Origin: Clostridia bacterium
GTDB taxonomy: Bacteria > Bacillota > Peptococcia > DRI-13 > UBA5745
Assembly: GCA_018434325.1 (NCBI GenBank)
Contig: JAHDPO010000044.1
Span: 1-64,000, forward strand
Reading direction: 5' to 3'
Length of the DNA stretch: 64,000 bases
Position 1 is the stretch's first letter. Every line of letters starts with the position of its first letter. Positions 63,081 through 64,000 of the stretch are shown piece after piece. Position numbers and translations under genes: made by a program. Below the pieces are notes generated by a model, which worked only from the letters and a program-made list of their open reading frames with translations, was not told the DNA's origin and did no database searches.

Positions 63081-63300
63081 TCAATTTTTTCGGTTGTGTG
63101 GCGATCTTCGCCACAGCCTGTGCAAATTTTTCGCTTGTGGGTGAATTGCCGCCCTCGAAATGCTGTTTAGTCGCCAATTCTGTGCGTTTTTTTCGGTTGT
63201 GTCTGGATTTAAGGCTGAATCAGGCTTGCATTTTACATACAAACGCAATTTTTGCTCACCCAACCCTGTGACTTTACCTACAGACGCAATTTTTGCACAA
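63081..63300. repeat. Second array of five ~22-bp motifs
   Basis: Forward copies lie near 63081, 63119 and 63181 (for example CAATTTTTTCGGTTGTG). Inverted copies lie at 63235-63259 and 63276-63300 (core ACAAACGCAATTTTTGC). It has the same order and orientation as the array at 4444-4666, and a shared stretch around the fourth copy (TTGCATTTTACATAC followed by AACGCAA) is almost identical. It occupies the gap between the V-ATPase terminator and the NYN gene. Confidence 0.7.
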
Positions 63301-63381
63301 GGGGGCAGGGAATACGGGCCGGACAACGCCGCACAGCGCAGGTCAGCGCTGGGTACCGCCACCGGCGGCACCCACTATCCC

Positions 63382-64000
63382 TTATTTCTTTTTAGCGGCA
63401 GCCTTCTTGGGCTTGCTCTGCCTCAAGGTAAACTTGCCGATGGGCTTGGCCGGTTTTGCCGGGGCCGGGGCGGCTTCCCCATCCTTATTGCGTATATAAG
63501 TATGCTTGACGCTGGGGTTATTGGTAGCCCGGTGCTCAATATCGAAGGCCCCCAGGGATTTAACGAACTGGGTCAGCTTGGGATAGCCGTAGTTGCGGGA
63601 GTCAAAGTCCGGCTGCTGTTTATTGAGGACGCTGCCTACCATACCCAGGAAAGCCCAGCCATCCTCTTCCGAGGTATCTTCCACGATTTTTTTGATAACC
63701 TTAATGATCTCCTCGCGGCTGGCAATATTGGATTGGGGGACGGCTTCCGCCAAAGCCGAGCTTTTGTTTTCTTTAGCTCCGCCGCCGGCTTCCTCTTCGT
63801 CCGCCGCCAATATGCCGTCGGAAACCAGCACCTCTAAATACTTGAACACCTCGCAGGCGGAGATAAAAGGCTGGGGCGTCTTTTTCTCCCCCATACCGAT
63901 GACCTGCCTGCCGGCTTCCCGCAGCCGGGCCGCCAATCTGGTGAAGTCGCTGTCGCTGGAAACGATGCAAAAGCTGTCCACATGACCCGTATACAAAATA
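63382..64000 (-). CDS. NYN-domain (LabA/DUF88-like) putative RNase, partial
   Basis: At least 206 residues; the N-terminus lies past the right edge. FCIVSSDSDFTRLAARLREA and QVIGMGEKKTP are the end of a NYN/PIN-like nuclease domain (the SDSDF acidic motif). NSKL-free charged linkers are followed by a C-terminal region (EDGWAFLGMVGSVLNKQQPD and FDSRNYGYPKLTQFVKSL) like an OST-HTH/LOTUS RNA-binding domain, then a basic Ala/Lys tail. It is probably an RNA-processing nuclease; the target is unknown. Confidence 0.82.
   Translation of the reverse strand, partial: ILYTGHVDSFCIVSSDSDFTRLAARLREAGRQVIGMGEKKTPQPFISACEVFKYLEVLVSDGILAADEEEAGGGAKENKSSALAEAVPQSNIASREEIIKVIKKIVEDTSEEDGWAFLGMVGSVLNKQQPDFDSRNYGYPKLTQFVKSLGAFDIEHRATNNPSVKHTYIRNKDGEAAPAPAKPAKPIGKFTLRQSKPKKAAAKKK

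Overview
This window most likely comes from an anaerobic, endospore-forming Firmicute of the class Clostridia, probably Peptococcaceae-like (inference). The sporulation genes are spoIIID, spoIID and a SpoIIQ-like M23 protein. Anaerobic metabolism is indicated by a 2-oxoacid:ferredoxin oxidoreductase, a DUF362 ferredoxin-type protein and a PyrK-like electron-transfer protein. Copper-amine-oxidase-type stalk-domain envelope proteins and a V-type ATPase in place of an F-type ATPase beside murA fit the same picture. No rRNA, tRNA or CRISPR array was seen.

Layout. 1-13.7 kb is a housekeeping block, mostly on the minus strand: Na+/proline symporter, WecG/TagA glycosyltransferase, dGTPase-like HD hydrolase (+), a two-gene flavin/Fe-S redox pair (+), LCP-family enzyme, stalk-domain protein, MreB/Mbl, DUF362 protein, upp and mutM. 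13.7-16.2 kb (+) is an Fe-S assembly operon (Rrf2/IscR regulator, NifS-type desulfurase, NifU/IscU scaffold). 16.4-25.6 kb holds a Cys-cluster protein, hemolysin III and a Crp-like regulator, a Fur-family regulator coupled to a thioesterase, rmuC, a D-Ala-D-Ala carboxypeptidase, a second Na+/solute symporter and spoIIID. 25.7-29.9 kb is a TctCBA tricarboxylate transporter operon, divergent from a ribbon-helix-helix regulator across a control region with two face-to-face promoters that share an operator motif. 30-33.3 kb is a LexA-like repressor followed by a radical-SAM/DUF4130 putative DNA-repair pair. 33.4-35.9 kb is korBA.

36.1-53.6 kb should be read on the minus strand as murA - spoIID - SpoIIQ-like, the order known from Bacillus. 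About 12.8 kb of visibly more AT-rich accessory DNA (37.17-49.96 kb) sits between spoIID and the SpoIIQ-like gene. It carries decayed mobile-element genes (XRE, ImmA, RepA and MobC remnants), an intact XRE-ImmA pair and several conflict-type genes. These are a tight three-gene cassette of P-loop kinase, PIN-GNAT-PUA-like fusion and ASCH protein, an HNH protein, a KilA-N protein, a Schlafen/AlbA-type ATPase, and a primase-helicase-PLD protein of the TOTE type. The three-gene cassette is the best candidate here for an undescribed system.

54.1-63.0 kb (+) is a complete V-type ATPase operon (G/H-like, I, K, E, C, F, A, B, D). The K subunit keeps all five Na+ ligand positions known from Enterococcus hirae NtpK. 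The operon is preceded by a structured leader that is a candidate Na+ riboswitch. With two Na+ symporters also present, the window suggests sodium-based bioenergetics. The window ends inside a minus-strand NYN-domain gene. Two intergenic regions 58 kb apart (4.44-4.67 kb and 63.08-63.30 kb) share the same array of five ~22-bp motifs, three in one orientation and two in the other.
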